A stretch of 64,000 nt of DNA, from NCBI GenBank assembly GCA_902613845.1, contig CACMIW010000003.1, positions 62,001 to 126,000 of the forward strand, written 5' to 3'. Below, in pieces: positions 45,540-54,992 of the stretch. Source of the stretch: an uncultured Alphaproteobacteria bacterium (GTDB lineage: Bacteria > Pseudomonadota > Alphaproteobacteria > HIMB59). Within the stretch, counting starts at the first letter, position 1. Each line of letters opens with the position of its first letter. The notes beneath the pieces were generated by a model. That model did not search any database. It worked only from the letters and a program-made list of their open reading frames with translations, and was not told the DNA's origin. The translations under genes and the position numbers were made by a program.

Positions 45540-45886
45540 TAAAATCTATCAAAAAGCCGTGGGGTTCATATATTGTACTTAATAAATCAAAAGATTTTTT
45601 AATAAAAAAGATTGTTGTAAAACCAGAGGGTGTTTTGTCATATCAATCGCATAATTTTAGATCAGAACACTGGATAATTATTGAGGGTAAAGCAACTGTG
45701 ATTATTAATAATCGTACATTTTATAGATCAGAAAATGAAAATATATTCATACCTAAAAAAGCAAAACATAGAGTTTTAAATGAGAGTTCAAAAAAGAAAT
45801 TAGTTTTAATTGAAGTTCAAACTGGAAGTAAATTTTTAGAGTCAGATATAAAAAGATATTCAGATATTTATGGAAGAAAAAATTGA
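45536..45886 (+). CDS. Stand-alone cupin domain, mannose-6-phosphate isomerase type II C-terminal-like
   Basis: The 116-residue protein matches the C-terminal isomerase cupin of bifunctional mannose-1-phosphate guanylyltransferase/isomerase proteins: KKPWGSYIVL, LSYQSHNFRSEHWIIIEGKA, ENIFIPKKAKHRVLNES, LIEVQTGSKFLESDI and R-DIYGR. The guanylyltransferase domain is absent. It probably isomerises or binds a sugar phosphate used for surface polysaccharide. It overlaps rodA by four bases. Confidence 0.82.
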   Translation: MIKSIKKPWGSYIVLNKSKDFLIKKIVVKPEGVLSYQSHNFRSEHWIIIEGKATVIINNRTFYRSENENIFIPKKAKHRVLNESSKKKLVLIEVQTGSKFLESDIKRYSDIYGRKN

Positions 45887-46272
45887 AAATATTAGCTGAA
45901 ATATCTGTAGGAGAACTTTATGATAAAATAACCATATTAAATATCAAATTAAAAAAAATTAATGATCCTAACAAATTAAAGAATATAAAAATTGAGCTAG
46001 ATGCTCTATTAGAGCAAAGTAATAAATTAATCTTGAAAGACGATGAAATATTAAGAAAAAACATACAAAAACTTCAAGATATAAATGAAGAGCTTTGGGA
46101 TATAGAAAATGCTAAAAGAGAATGTGAGGCTAATAAGGAATTTGGAGAAATTTTTATTAAAATATCAAGAGATGTACATTTTAAAAATGATATTAGGGCG
46201 TCAATAAAAAAAGAAATTAATCTTTTGTCTAACTCAAAGATAACAGAAGAAAAAGAATACTCTAAGTACTAA
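45883..46272 (+). CDS. DUF6165-like helical protein
   Basis: The 129-residue, highly charged helical protein starts MKILAEISVGELYDKITILNIK, which matches the DUF6165 pattern (E-SVGELIDKITIL-K). It continues with helices such as LWDIENAKRECEANKEFGEIFIKISRDVHFKNDIRASIKKEIN. The family often lies near glycosyltransferase or polysaccharide genes but has no known activity. The start is TTG overlapping the cupin gene by four bases. It overlaps convergent apt by 11 nt. Confidence 0.75.
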   Translation: MKILAEISVGELYDKITILNIKLKKINDPNKLKNIKIELDALLEQSNKLILKDDEILRKNIQKLQDINEELWDIENAKRECEANKEFGEIFIKISRDVHFKNDIRASIKKEINLLSNSKITEEKEYSKY

Positions 46273-46780
46273 CCTTATTTAAACTTATAAGTTTATTTTT
46301 AATTTTTGATCTTCCACCTAGAAAACTTAATTCTAAGAGCACTACAATACCTTTAATTTTAGCTTTAGTTTTTTTGATTAGTTTCATTGATGCACGTATT
46401 GTTCCGCTTGTAGCAAAAATGTCGTCAATAATTACAACATTGTCAGAATTTCTAATCATATCACTTTGAATTTCTAACTGATTAGAGCCGTATTCAAGTT
46501 TGTAACTTGTATTATAGGTTTTTCCTGGTAGTTTCCCTTTTTTTCTAATCATTACTAACTTTTTTTTTAATTTGTATGCAATAGCTGAGGCAAAAATAAA
46601 TCCTCTTGAGTCTATACCAACTATAGTATTGGCATTTAATTTAATGACTTCCTTTGACATTGAGCTTACAACTCTATTAAAAACTTTAGGATTTGATAAT
46701 ATTGTTGAGATATCGTAAAAAGCGATACCTTTTTTTGGAAAGTCTTTTATAATCCGAATACTTTTTAAATCTTTATTCAT
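46262..46780 (-). CDS. apt: Adenine phosphoribosyltransferase
   Basis: The protein begins MNKDLKSIRIIKDFPKKGIAFYDIS, the usual Apt N-terminus, so I place the start at 46780. The longer frame adds residues without family similarity. The PRPP-binding motif is VVIIDDIFATSGTIRASMKLI, and GIDSRGFIFASAIAYKL and VMIRKKGKLPGKTY are also typical. It salvages adenine to AMP. Its ATG and the ATG of divergent panB overlap in the tetranucleotide CATG. Confidence 0.93.
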   Translation of the reverse strand: MNKDLKSIRIIKDFPKKGIAFYDISTILSNPKVFNRVVSSMSKEVIKLNANTIVGIDSRGFIFASAIAYKLKKKLVMIRKKGKLPGKTYNTSYKLEYGSNQLEIQSDMIRNSDNVVIIDDIFATSGTIRASMKLIKKTKAKIKGIVVLLELSFLGGRSKIKNKLISLNKVST

Positions 46781-47567
46781 GAAAAGGTCAATTAAATCAG
46801 TATTTAACAAAAAAAACAAAAAAAAAATTATTTGTCTAACGTCATATAGTTTTAATTATACTAAAATAATTGATGATTTAGTCGATGTAATTCTAGTTGG
46901 CGACTCAATGAGCAACGTTCTGTATGGGATGGATTCTACAAGAACTATTGATGATCAAATAATGACAAATCATGCTACTGCAGTAAAAAAAGCTGCAGAG
47001 AAATCACTCGTTTTTTTTGATTTGCCTTACAATAAAAATTTTAGTGAGTCCAATACTGTAAAACGTGTTTTATCTGTTATGAAAAAAACTTCCTGCGATG
47101 GTGTAAAAATTGAGGGGAATACAGAATTAGAGGATGTAATAAAGTATTTGAAGAAAAAAAAAGTTCCTGTTATGGCACATTTAGGCTTACAACCACAGAA
47201 ATTTAGTTCTACAAAAAAATTTAAAATATATGGAAAAAAAAAACAGGATTTAAATAAAATTATATCGGACTCCTTGTGTTTAGAAAAGGCAGGAGCTGTA
47301 TCAATACTATTGGAGGGAATGTTAACAAAAATAGCAAAACAAGTTACTACATTATTATCAATACCTACAATTGGAATTGGTGCATCCGAGTATTGTGACG
47401 GTCAAATATTAGTATCAGAGGATATGCTTGGAATGTATGGAAATAATCATCCAAAATTTGTTAAAAGATATGATGATTTATCAAAAAATATCAAAATTGC
47501 TGTAAAAAAATTTTCTAAAGAAGTAAATAACAATAAATTTCCAAATAAAAGATATAGATATGACTAA
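46779..47567 (+). CDS. panB: 3-methyl-2-oxobutanoate hydroxymethyltransferase
   Basis: The 262-residue TIM-barrel enzyme performs the first step of pantothenate synthesis, using 2-ketoisovalerate made by the ilv genes 8 kb upstream. Motifs: ICLTSYSFNYTKIIDD, LVGDSMSNVLYGMDSTRTI, the metal site FFDLPYNKNFSES, VKIEGNTE, PVMAHLGLQPQ and TIGIGASEYCDGQILVSEDMLG. It diverges from apt with overlapping start codons and overlaps the ispB stop by four bases. Confidence 0.95.
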   Translation: MKRSIKSVFNKKNKKKIICLTSYSFNYTKIIDDLVDVILVGDSMSNVLYGMDSTRTIDDQIMTNHATAVKKAAEKSLVFFDLPYNKNFSESNTVKRVLSVMKKTSCDGVKIEGNTELEDVIKYLKKKKVPVMAHLGLQPQKFSSTKKFKIYGKKKQDLNKIISDSLCLEKAGAVSILLEGMLTKIAKQVTTLLSIPTIGIGASEYCDGQILVSEDMLGMYGNNHPKFVKRYDDLSKNIKIAVKKFSKEVNNNKFPNKRYRYD

Positions 47568-48562
47568 TAAGTTCTATTAATAGAACTTATTAAAAGTTTT
47601 ATAAAAAGATCTTTTTGATTGCCCTTGAATAGTTTTAATATTTTCAAAGATTTTTTATTATATTTATTACAAAATTTGTTTACATCATCGCTAATTTTAT
47701 ATTTTTTCATTAAATTCATAATTTCTGTGTAATCATTTTTTAATCTTTTGCGTTTGCTGAATACTTTTTTAATAAAATCAACTTCAGTATTTTTTGACTT
47801 TTTTAAAAGTAATATAATTGGTAGAGTAATTTTACCTTCATAAAAATCTTTACCATTCTTTTTACCTGTTACTCTATTTCCAAAATAATCAAGGTAATCA
47901 TCCATGATTTGAAATATAATTCCAAAATACAATCCCAATTTGTTCAAACTTGAAATTATGTTTAAATTTTTACCAGTTAAAATGGCAGGAATTTTCATTG
48001 AAGCAGCAAATAATTCTGCAGTTTTTAAAGATATAATTTCTATATATTTATCCTCAGAGATATGAATATTATTCTCATTAGTGAGTTGCAAAAATTCTCC
48101 TTCAGAAATTCTACTACTTACTTGAGACAGTGAAGCCATTGCTTTTAAAGAATTAGCTTTTGTCATTAATTGAAATGACTTTGAAAATAAAAAATCACCA
48201 AACAAAACACTAAACTTATTGTTCCATATGGAGTTAATACTCTTTTGGCCTCTTCGCATTTTACCTTCATCAATTACATCATCATGCAGCAGGGTAGCTC
48301 CATGAATGAATTCGATTGCAGCAGACATGTTAATATCACTTGATATTTTTGAATAATTTTTATTTATCATTTTACTTGATAACAAACATATTACTGGGCG
48401 TAATTGCTTTCCCCTTTGTTTAAAAAAATAATTACCTAATTTTGGTATAATAGGGACAGCGCTTACAAGAAATTTATCTAGCTCTTTATTTGTTTTAACT
48501 AACTTTACATTAATTTCTTTATGAATTAACTTTATGGTTTGTTCAAAATTAGTTTTATGCAT
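47564..48562 (-). CDS. ispB: Polyprenyl diphosphate synthase
   Basis: The 332-residue trans-isoprenyl diphosphate synthase has FKQRGKQLRPVICLLSS, the first Asp-rich motif LLHDDVIDEGKMRRG and the second FQIMDDYLDYFG. These features and the length match octaprenyl/decaprenyl synthases that make the ubiquinone side chain; a COQ9 gene is present at the other end of the window. The chain length cannot be read by eye. It diverges from the methyltransferase gene with only five bases between start codons. Confidence 0.92.
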   Translation of the reverse strand: MHKTNFEQTIKLIHKEINVKLVKTNKELDKFLVSAVPIIPKLGNYFFKQRGKQLRPVICLLSSKMINKNYSKISSDINMSAAIEFIHGATLLHDDVIDEGKMRRGQKSINSIWNNKFSVLFGDFLFSKSFQLMTKANSLKAMASLSQVSSRISEGEFLQLTNENNIHISEDKYIEIISLKTAELFAASMKIPAILTGKNLNIISSLNKLGLYFGIIFQIMDDYLDYFGNRVTGKKNGKDFYEGKITLPIILLLKKSKNTEVDFIKKVFSKRKRLKNDYTEIMNLMKKYKISDDVNKFCNKYNKKSLKILKLFKGNQKDLFIKLLISSINRTY

Positions 48563-48567
48563 TTGTT

Positions 48568-49275
48568 ATGAATTTATACTCCAAAGATTTTCTACTAGAT
48601 GGTAAAATTGTATATTATCAATTAAAAAAAGGCTATAGAAGTGGCATTGAGCCTATTATTCTAGCTTCTAATGTAAAAAAAAAGCATAATAAAATTTTAG
48701 ATATGGGATCTGGTTGTGGCTCTATTTCCCTAATTGTTGCTTATAGAAATCCAGAGTCTGAGGTCATTGGTTTTGAAAAAAATGAAATTCATCACAAAAT
48801 TTCAATTTTAAATCACAAAGAAAATAATTTTAAAAATTTAAAATTTAAAATTCATGATAATTGTATTTTTGATAAAAAATATGAGAATTACTTTGATTTA
48901 ATTTTATCAAATCCTCCTTTTTATTTTGCAAATAAAGTACTAAAGTCCAAAAATCCTTCCATAAATGCTTCAAAATATATAACTGAGTCAAATTTGGAAA
49001 AATGGATTAACAACATAATTCTCTATTTAAAAATACAAGGAACAGCATTTATCATAAATAGATTTGAAAACATGGATTTTATGTTAGATATATTTAAAAA
49101 ATTTAATCTAGAAGTGACCACAACACCTTTATTATCCTTTGAAGGGACAAAACCTAAAAATGCCCTTATAAAAATCACTAAAAGTGATTATTTTATAGAG
49201 AAAACATCAAATGCAATTATAATCCACGATAATTTATCAAAGTATTCTAAAGATATAGAAAATTGGTTTAAATGA
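48568..49275 (+). CDS. trmN6: tRNA1(Val) A37 N6-methyltransferase-like protein
   Basis: The 235-residue class I methyltransferase has the SAM motif ILDMGSGCGSISLIVAYRNP and the N6-adenine methylase catalytic motif NPPFYFANKV near residue 113. The N-terminal FLLDGKIVYYQLKKGYRSGIEPIILAS is characteristic of the TrmN6/YfiC family. It likely modifies A37 of tRNA-Val. It is followed by an S49 peptidase gene with a four-base overlap, a common alphaproteobacterial neighbourhood. Confidence 0.88.
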   Translation: MNLYSKDFLLDGKIVYYQLKKGYRSGIEPIILASNVKKKHNKILDMGSGCGSISLIVAYRNPESEVIGFEKNEIHHKISILNHKENNFKNLKFKIHDNCIFDKKYENYFDLILSNPPFYFANKVLKSKNPSINASKYITESNLEKWINNIILYLKIQGTAFIINRFENMDFMLDIFKKFNLEVTTTPLLSFEGTKPKNALIKITKSDYFIEKTSNAIIIHDNLSKYSKDIENWFK

Positions 49276-50069
49276 TGTTCAGTCCAAACAAAACAATAAT
49301 CTCAATTGATCTTAAAGGAATGATTGCATCTGGAAGTAGAGCACCATTGAATATGGACAATTTAAATGGACTTTTCTCAAAGATAATGAAAATGAAATTT
49401 GATGCACTATCAATTGTCATTAACTCTCCTGGTGGTTCCCCAGTGCAATCATCTTTAATCGCACAAAAAATAAGAGAAATTTCAGATAAGAAAAAAGTGA
49501 AATGTTATTGTTTTGTTGAGGATGTTGCTGCATCTGGTGGTTATTGGCTTGCATGTGCAGCAGATGAGTTATATGCAGATATAAATTCAATTGTTGGTTC
49601 AATAGGTGTTATTTCAGGTGGTTTTGGATTTACTGATCTAATTAAAAAAATTGGAGTTGAGAGAAGGATATTTACAGCTGGAGAGAACAAAAGCTTTTTA
49701 GATCCATTTTTAAAAGTTAATAAAAAAGATGAAGAAAAATTGAAAAAACTTCAAAAGTTAATACATCAAAATTTTATTGAATGGGTTTCCTCGAGAAGAA
49801 AAAAGAAACTTAGCGAAAAAAATAAAAAAATTATATTCTCTGGTTCCTTTTGGTTAGCTAATGAGGCAAAAGACTTAGGTTTAATAGATGGTATTGCATC
49901 TGAGTCATCTTTTTTTAAAAGTAAATTTGGTGAAAAGACCAAAATTAAAAAAATAAAACAACCAAAGTCTCTAAAACAAAAGCTAGGTCTAGGTATTAAC
50001 TCTTTAAATAGTGAAGATTTAATTACTAAATTAAAAGAGGAGCTTCTTTTTAACAAATTTGGTATCTGA
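49272..50069 (+). CDS. S49 family serine peptidase (SppA/SohB-like)
   Basis: The 265-residue protein is a short S49 peptidase without an N-terminal membrane helix. SIVINSPGGSPVQSSLIAQKI forms the oxyanion region, the catalytic Ser lies in DVAASGGYWLACAADELYAD and the catalytic Lys in IFTAGENKSFLDPF. It probably cleaves signal peptides or small membrane-associated substrates. It starts within the stop of trmN6, and glycyl-tRNA synthetase follows after three bases. Confidence 0.92.
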   Translation: MMFSPNKTIISIDLKGMIASGSRAPLNMDNLNGLFSKIMKMKFDALSIVINSPGGSPVQSSLIAQKIREISDKKKVKCYCFVEDVAASGGYWLACAADELYADINSIVGSIGVISGGFGFTDLIKKIGVERRIFTAGENKSFLDPFLKVNKKDEEKLKKLQKLIHQNFIEWVSSRRKKKLSEKNKKIIFSGSFWLANEAKDLGLIDGIASESSFFKSKFGEKTKIKKIKQPKSLKQKLGLGINSLNSEDLITKLKEELLFNKFGI

Positions 50070-50072
50070 TCA

Positions 50073-51440
50073 ATGACAGCAGAAAATATGGAAGACTTAG
50101 TATCTCTTTGTAAAAGAAGAGGATTTATTTTTCCATCAAATGACATCTACGGTGGCATGAAAGGTCTCTATGATTTTGGTCCTATGGGTGTAGAGCTAAA
50201 ATTAAATTTAAAATCAGCCTGGTGGAAATCAATAGTCTATGAAAGAGATGATGTAGAGGGATTGGATTCAACAATTTTAACCTCACCTACTGTTTTAAAA
50301 TATTCAGGCCACGAGGATACATTTTCTGATCCTTTGGTTGATTGTAAAGTCTGCAAAGCAAGATTTAGAGCAGATCAATTAGAACAAAGTGAATGTCCAA
50401 GAGGTGGTTCATTAAATAACTGTAAATCAAAGGATTTAACTGACCCAAGGCCATTTAACTTAATGTTTAAAACTGCAATAGGTCCAGTTGATGACGGTAG
50501 TTCATTTGCATATTTAAGGCCAGAAACTGCTCAGCAAATATTTGTAAATTTTAAAAATATCGTTGACTCAACAAGTAGAGTTCCTCCTTTTGGAATCGCT
50601 CAGATAGGAAAAGCATTTAGAAATGAAATTACACCTAGAAACTTTATTTTTAGGGTTAGGGAATTTGAACAAATGGAACTTGAGTATTTTGTTAAACCCG
50701 GTTCTGATGAGAGTTGGCATAAATATTGGGTAGATAAACGTTTAAATTGGTGGGCCGATCAAGGTGTCAAATCAGAGAAATTAAAATTACTCGAGGTAGA
50801 AAAAAAGGATTTATCACATTATTCCAAAGCAACTTTTGATATTATGTATGAATTTCCACATGGCCTTGAGGAACTTGAGGGTATTGCAAATAGAACTGAT
50901 TTTGATTTAGGTTCACATTCTAAAAACCAAAAAGATTTCAATATAAAAGCAAAAGTAAAAGATAATAAAAATTCCACGACTAAGTTAGCAATTCAAGATT
51001 TAGAAAACAAAGAATGGTTTATACCATTTGTTATAGAGCCTTCTGCTGGAGTAGAAAGGGGAGTGTTGGCAGTTTTAAATGAGGCTTTCACTGTGGATGA
51101 GGCTAACAAAAGAACATTACTCAAACTTAAACCGCATTTATCACCATTTAAGGCTGCAGTTATACCATTGAAAAGAAATAATTCAGACTTGGTAAATACA
51201 GCAAATAAAGTCAAATCGGAGCTACAATCACTTGGTCTAGGCAGAGTTATGGTTGAAAATACAGGAAATATTGGAAAAAATTATCGTAGACATGATGAGA
51301 TTGGAACACCTTTGTGTGTTACTATTGATTTTGAAACTTTAGAAAATCAAACAGTTACGGTGCGAGATAGAGATACTATGAAACAAGAAAAAGTATCACT
51401 CTCTGAAATAGCAAATTATTACTCAATATATTTTAAGTAA
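50073..51440 (+). CDS. glyS: Glycine--tRNA ligase, dimeric single-chain type
   Basis: This 455-residue class II synthetase is of the alpha2 (GRS1) type, not the alpha2-beta2 GlyQ/GlyS type. It starts [17 protein letters not shown] and has the [17 protein letters not shown] motif, a Cys pair CKVCKARF, motif 2 [24 protein letters not shown] and motif 3 [14 protein letters not shown]. The anticodon-binding C-terminal domain contains [30 protein letters not shown]. The dimeric type is uncommon among alphaproteobacteria as far as I know. Confidence 0.95.
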   Translation: MTAENMEDLVSLCKRRGFIFPSNDIYGGMKGLYDFGPMGVELKLNLKSAWWKSIVYERDDVEGLDSTILTSPTVLKYSGHEDTFSDPLVDCKVCKARFRADQLEQSECPRGGSLNNCKSKDLTDPRPFNLMFKTAIGPVDDGSSFAYLRPETAQQIFVNFKNIVDSTSRVPPFGIAQIGKAFRNEITPRNFIFRVREFEQMELEYFVKPGSDESWHKYWVDKRLNWWADQGVKSEKLKLLEVEKKDLSHYSKATFDIMYEFPHGLEELEGIANRTDFDLGSHSKNQKDFNIKAKVKDNKNSTTKLAIQDLENKEWFIPFVIEPSAGVERGVLAVLNEAFTVDEANKRTLLKLKPHLSPFKAAVIPLKRNNSDLVNTANKVKSELQSLGLGRVMVENTGNIGKNYRRHDEIGTPLCVTIDFETLENQTVTVRDRDTMKQEKVSLSEIANYYSIYFK

Positions 51441-51441
51441 T

Positions 51442-52020
51442 TTATTTATCAACTCTAGGTTCTCTAAGTATGTAATAATTATTTATTTGAAATAATATTT
51501 CTGAATTAGTTGGAAGTTTTTGAGGTTTTTTCTCAAATAATTTAATTGTAAGTTTTTTTTTATTTAGTTGTCGATGTTTAATTCTTGAAACTACCTCTTG
51601 ACCTACAAAGCATCCTTTCGAATAGTCCACTAATTCATCATTGACTTCAGATGGAAGTAGAGAGGACTGTTTAAGCAGGTTAGAGTCAATTATTCCAGTT
51701 GAAAGTTGATTTAAAATATAATTTTTATCAAATTCTCTATTATCAACCTTTTCAATACTGAGTTTTACGTCAGATAACAAGGCATATTTATTTAAGAATG
51801 TAGGCAAATCATTTTGATCATTCGAGCAAACTAATTCATATGACTCGTCTGATTTAGTAATTATTATTTCATACAGAATCTTGCCTTGCGGAGATAGTAT
51901 ATAGCTCCTTAACTCTTTCTTTAATTTAGTTAAGTCGTTGGTAATTATATTTTGTAGGAAATCAAATCTTTCTTCCCCAAATACTCTAATTTTTATTGGA
52001 TTAAGTGTTTCAATTTGCAT
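51442..52020 (-). CDS. ygfZ: Folate-binding protein YgfZ-like (iron-sulfur maintenance)
   Basis: The 192-residue, rather short GcvT-like protein has the YgfZ signature DYSKGCFVGQEVVSRIKHR near residue 133. The N-terminal IRVFGEERFDFLQNIITNDL and GKILYEIIITK fit the folate-binding fold. YgfZ supports folate-dependent assembly or repair of some Fe-S proteins. It lies convergent to glyS with a one-base gap and divergent to the GT9 gene. Confidence 0.9.
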   Translation of the reverse strand: MQIETLNPIKIRVFGEERFDFLQNIITNDLTKLKKELRSYILSPQGKILYEIIITKSDESYELVCSNDQNDLPTFLNKYALLSDVKLSIEKVDNREFDKNYILNQLSTGIIDSNLLKQSSLLPSEVNDELVDYSKGCFVGQEVVSRIKHRQLNKKKLTIKLFEKKPQKLPTNSEILFQINNYYILREPRVDK

Positions 52021-52046
52021 GTAATATATTATCTATATGTATATAT

Positions 52047-52967
52047 ATGCATTTACTATTTATTTCTTCAAATAGAATAGGTGACTCCTTAATTAACCTT
52101 CAAGTTTTAAATAAATACATCAGAAAATATAAGAAAAATATCGAGGTAACGTTAGTTTCTGGTCCTTTACCAATGCCTATTTATGATGATTATTCTATGA
52201 TTTCTAGAAGGATTAATCTTACTAAACAAAAATATAATCTACATTGGTTAAAACTCTATAAAGAACTTTCGCCACTTAAATTCGATGAAATTGTAGATTT
52301 TAGATCCTCGATCATTGGTTATTTCTTGAGAGTAAAAAAAAGAAATATATTCAAAATGAAAAAGGGTAAAAATATTTATGAACAAATCCATCACAGATTT
52401 GATACTGATCTAAAAAAAGATTTTAAAATATTGATCGATAGAGTTCGTAATATTTTTCCAAATTCAAATTATGTGTGTTTAGCACCATTTACAAATTGGC
52501 CACCAAAAGAATGGCCTTCAGAACAGTTTGTTAAAATAGCAAAATATCTAATTGAAAAAGGCATTGATAAAATATTTATTTTAGGATCAGAAAATGAAAG
52601 TTCAAAATTTCATCATTTTGAGTCACAACTAGGCGATAAAGTAATTAACAGATGTGGCAAGCAACATATTCTCAACGATTATGGTTTACTTCAAAAATCA
52701 AGGTTATTTATTGGAAATGACTCATCCATGATGCATATGGCTTCATTGAGTAAAACTCCAACTATTTGTCTTTTTGGTCCCACAAATGATAATATTTATT
52801 TTCCTAAAATCTTTGATCATTGTCATCTCGTTAGGTCATCAGAGTCATATGAAAACCTAGTTAGTAAAACTCAAAACTATACTTTAAATAATTGTTTAAT
52901 GAATGATGTGTCTTATAATCAAGTAATTGATAAAATAAATGATATTTTAAATGCTCAAAATTTTTAA
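52047..52967 (+). CDS. Glycosyltransferase family 9 (heptosyltransferase-like)
   Basis: I start it at ATG 52047 (MHLLFISSNRIGDSLI), where the GT9 N-terminal motif begins; the upstream extension is not credible. Other features are YVCLAPFTNWPPKEWPSEQFVKIA, FILGSENES and the donor-site motif FIGNDSSMMHMASLSKTPTICLFGPT. GT9 enzymes transfer heptose or related sugars to lipopolysaccharide core at the inner membrane. The acceptor is unknown. The end overlaps pyrC by 17 nt. Confidence 0.9.
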   Translation: MHLLFISSNRIGDSLINLQVLNKYIRKYKKNIEVTLVSGPLPMPIYDDYSMISRRINLTKQKYNLHWLKLYKELSPLKFDEIVDFRSSIIGYFLRVKKRNIFKMKKGKNIYEQIHHRFDTDLKKDFKILIDRVRNIFPNSNYVCLAPFTNWPPKEWPSEQFVKIAKYLIEKGIDKIFILGSENESSKFHHFESQLGDKVINRCGKQHILNDYGLLQKSRLFIGNDSSMMHMASLSKTPTICLFGPTNDNIYFPKIFDHCHLVRSSESYENLVSKTQNYTLNNCLMNDVSYNQVIDKINDILNAQNF

Positions 52968-53964
52968 GCCTTGCGATTTTCACGTTCATCTAAGAGAGGG
53001 CCAACTTTTAAAAAATGTATTAAAAGAAAATAATAAAAATTTCCAAAAAATTTTAGTTATGCCTAATTTAACTAAGCCAATTACAAATAAAAATATTTTA
53101 TCGAAGTATAGATCCTTCGTTTTAAAAAATAATAAAAATACTGAAATTCTTTTTACAATCTATTTAAACCAAGATTGCTCCATTATTGATTTAAAAAATA
53201 TGGTTAAAGAAAAATTATTTTTTGCAGCTAAATTATATCCTCTTCATGCCACTACTAATTCTTCATCAGGAGTAAAAGACATAAAAAAAATGTCTAAATA
53301 TTTTGAATTTTTAGAAAATAATAAAATACCATTATGCTTACATGGTGAGCACATTCATAAAAATGATGATCCGTATGAGCGTGAAAAAAAATTTCTTGAT
53401 TTTGAGTTATCTTGGTTAGTAAAAAAGTTTAAAGGCTTAAAGATAACTTTAGAACATATAACAACTAAAGACTCTGTAGATTTTGTAAAATCCCACAAAA
53501 ACCTTGCAGCTACTATAACAACACATCATTTACTTGAAAATACAAACACTTTTCTTGGAAATTTTTTAAGGCCAGAAATATTTTGTAAACCTGTAATTAA
53601 AAGTGTAAATCACCAAAAATCATTATTGAATGCTGCTCTTTCTGGCAATTCAAAATTTTTCTTTGGTTCTGACTCAGCTCCACATCTTAAAAATCGTAAA
53701 TTTAACGAGTTTTGTTGTGCTGGTGTATATTCTACAAAATATTCTGTCTCAAATATGTTGGAGCTCTTTTACACCTCAAAAAAATCAAATAATTTAAACA
53801 AATTTTTGACAATTAATGGATGTAAACATTATAACCTTAAGTTTGATAACACGCTAATTTCATACTCTAGAAAAAAAGATTTCACATTTAAAAAATACTC
53901 TAAATTCAAAAACGATAGTTTAATTAACTATAATCACTTTAAAAATTACTGGTCTAAAAACTAG
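52951..53964 (+). CDS. pyrC: Dihydroorotase, class II
   Basis: The 337-residue zinc amidohydrolase of pyrimidine synthesis has the metal-binding HVHLRE near residue 12, VMPNLTKPI, the Lys of the carbamylated site in FFAAKLYPLHATTNSSSGV, PLCLHGEH, LEHITTKDS, and the catalytic Asp in FFGSDSAPH. Its length and the FDxHVHLRE start fit the short class II enzyme. It overlaps the GT9 gene upstream and converges on purK with a four-base overlap. pyrD lies further downstream. Confidence 0.96.
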   Translation: MLKIFKPCDFHVHLREGQLLKNVLKENNKNFQKILVMPNLTKPITNKNILSKYRSFVLKNNKNTEILFTIYLNQDCSIIDLKNMVKEKLFFAAKLYPLHATTNSSSGVKDIKKMSKYFEFLENNKIPLCLHGEHIHKNDDPYEREKKFLDFELSWLVKKFKGLKITLEHITTKDSVDFVKSHKNLAATITTHHLLENTNTFLGNFLRPEIFCKPVIKSVNHQKSLLNAALSGNSKFFFGSDSAPHLKNRKFNEFCCAGVYSTKYSVSNMLELFYTSKKSNNLNKFLTINGCKHYNLKFDNTLISYSRKKDFTFKKYSKFKNDSLINYNHFKNYWSKN

Positions 53965-54992
53965 ATTAGAACTTTTGTAAAATGGCCCATTTTTCTGCCA
54001 GTTTTTGACTCTTTTTTGTGATAATCATGAAAATATTCATTTTCTTTAAATGATTTCTCACGATAGTTATAAATATCGCTCCCTAGAATATTTATCATTT
54101 CAGATTTAGACTTTAAGGAGGGTTCTTTTTTCTCAAGATCACATACAGATCTGATATGAGACTCAAATTGACTAACATTGTATGATTCAATAGTTAAATG
54201 TCCTGAGTTGTGAACTCTAGGAGCTATTTCATTTAATAATAATTTTTTTTCTTCAGATATAAAAAATTCTAAACAAAAAGTTCCAACATAGCTTATTTTT
54301 TCTGCAAAATTATAAGCATGGTTTGTTGCTTCTTTAATGATCGATGTCTCTGAGTTAGCTGGTGAAAAAGATTTGAAAAGAATTTGATTTTTATGAATAT
54401 TTTCAATTGGCTGATAGGTAAAAATAGTTCCATCTTTATACCTGACAGCAATAATAGAGATTTCTTGTTGTAAATTAATTTTTTTTTCCAAAATATACTC
54501 ATTATTTGGTATGTCAGATATGTCTTTATTACTATTAATTACTATTTGACCTTTACCATCATATCCAAGTTTGCGAGTCTTCAATATTGCAGGAAAAAAT
54601 TCAGGATCAACTGATTTTAAATCTGATGTATTATTAATTTCAATATAGGGAACAGTAGGGATATTAATCTTATTTACATAATTTTTTTCAGTTAATCGAT
54701 CTTGAATAATTTTATTAATTTCAGAACTAGGTGAAATTTTAATCTTTTGTTCAATATATGATAAAGTTTTAAAAGGGATATTTTCAAACTCATAAGTCAC
54801 AAAATTACATTTTTTAATAAAATTATCTATCTCTTGAAAATTATCGTACTTTTTTATTAAGAAGTGATTTGCATATTTAATTGCTGGGGAGTCATCAGTA
54901 TCAGAGTATATAAAAGTTTGAATATTTAATTTACTAGCCACTTGGCATAACATCATACCTAATTGACCTCCACCTAATATACCAATGATCAT
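53961..54992 (-). CDS. purK: N5-carboxyaminoimidazole ribonucleotide synthase
   Basis: The 343-residue ATP-grasp enzyme of purine synthesis has the N-terminal GILGGGQLGMMLCQVASKLNI, ATP-grasp segments (ILKTRKLGYDGKGQIV and ILEKKINLQQEISIIAVR) and the active-site LLNEIAPRVHNSGHLTIE. It carboxylates AIR for PurE. Its ATG shares one base with the purE stop (TAATG), as in the usual purEK operon. Confidence 0.97.
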   Translation of the reverse strand: MIIGILGGGQLGMMLCQVASKLNIQTFIYSDTDDSPAIKYANHFLIKKYDNFQEIDNFIKKCNFVTYEFENIPFKTLSYIEQKIKISPSSEINKIIQDRLTEKNYVNKINIPTVPYIEINNTSDLKSVDPEFFPAILKTRKLGYDGKGQIVINSNKDISDIPNNEYILEKKINLQQEISIIAVRYKDGTIFTYQPIENIHKNQILFKSFSPANSETSIIKEATNHAYNFAEKISYVGTFCLEFFISEEKKLLLNEIAPRVHNSGHLTIESYNVSQFESHIRSVCDLEKKEPSLKSKSEMINILGSDIYNYREKSFKENEYFHDYHKKESKTGRKMGHFTKVLI

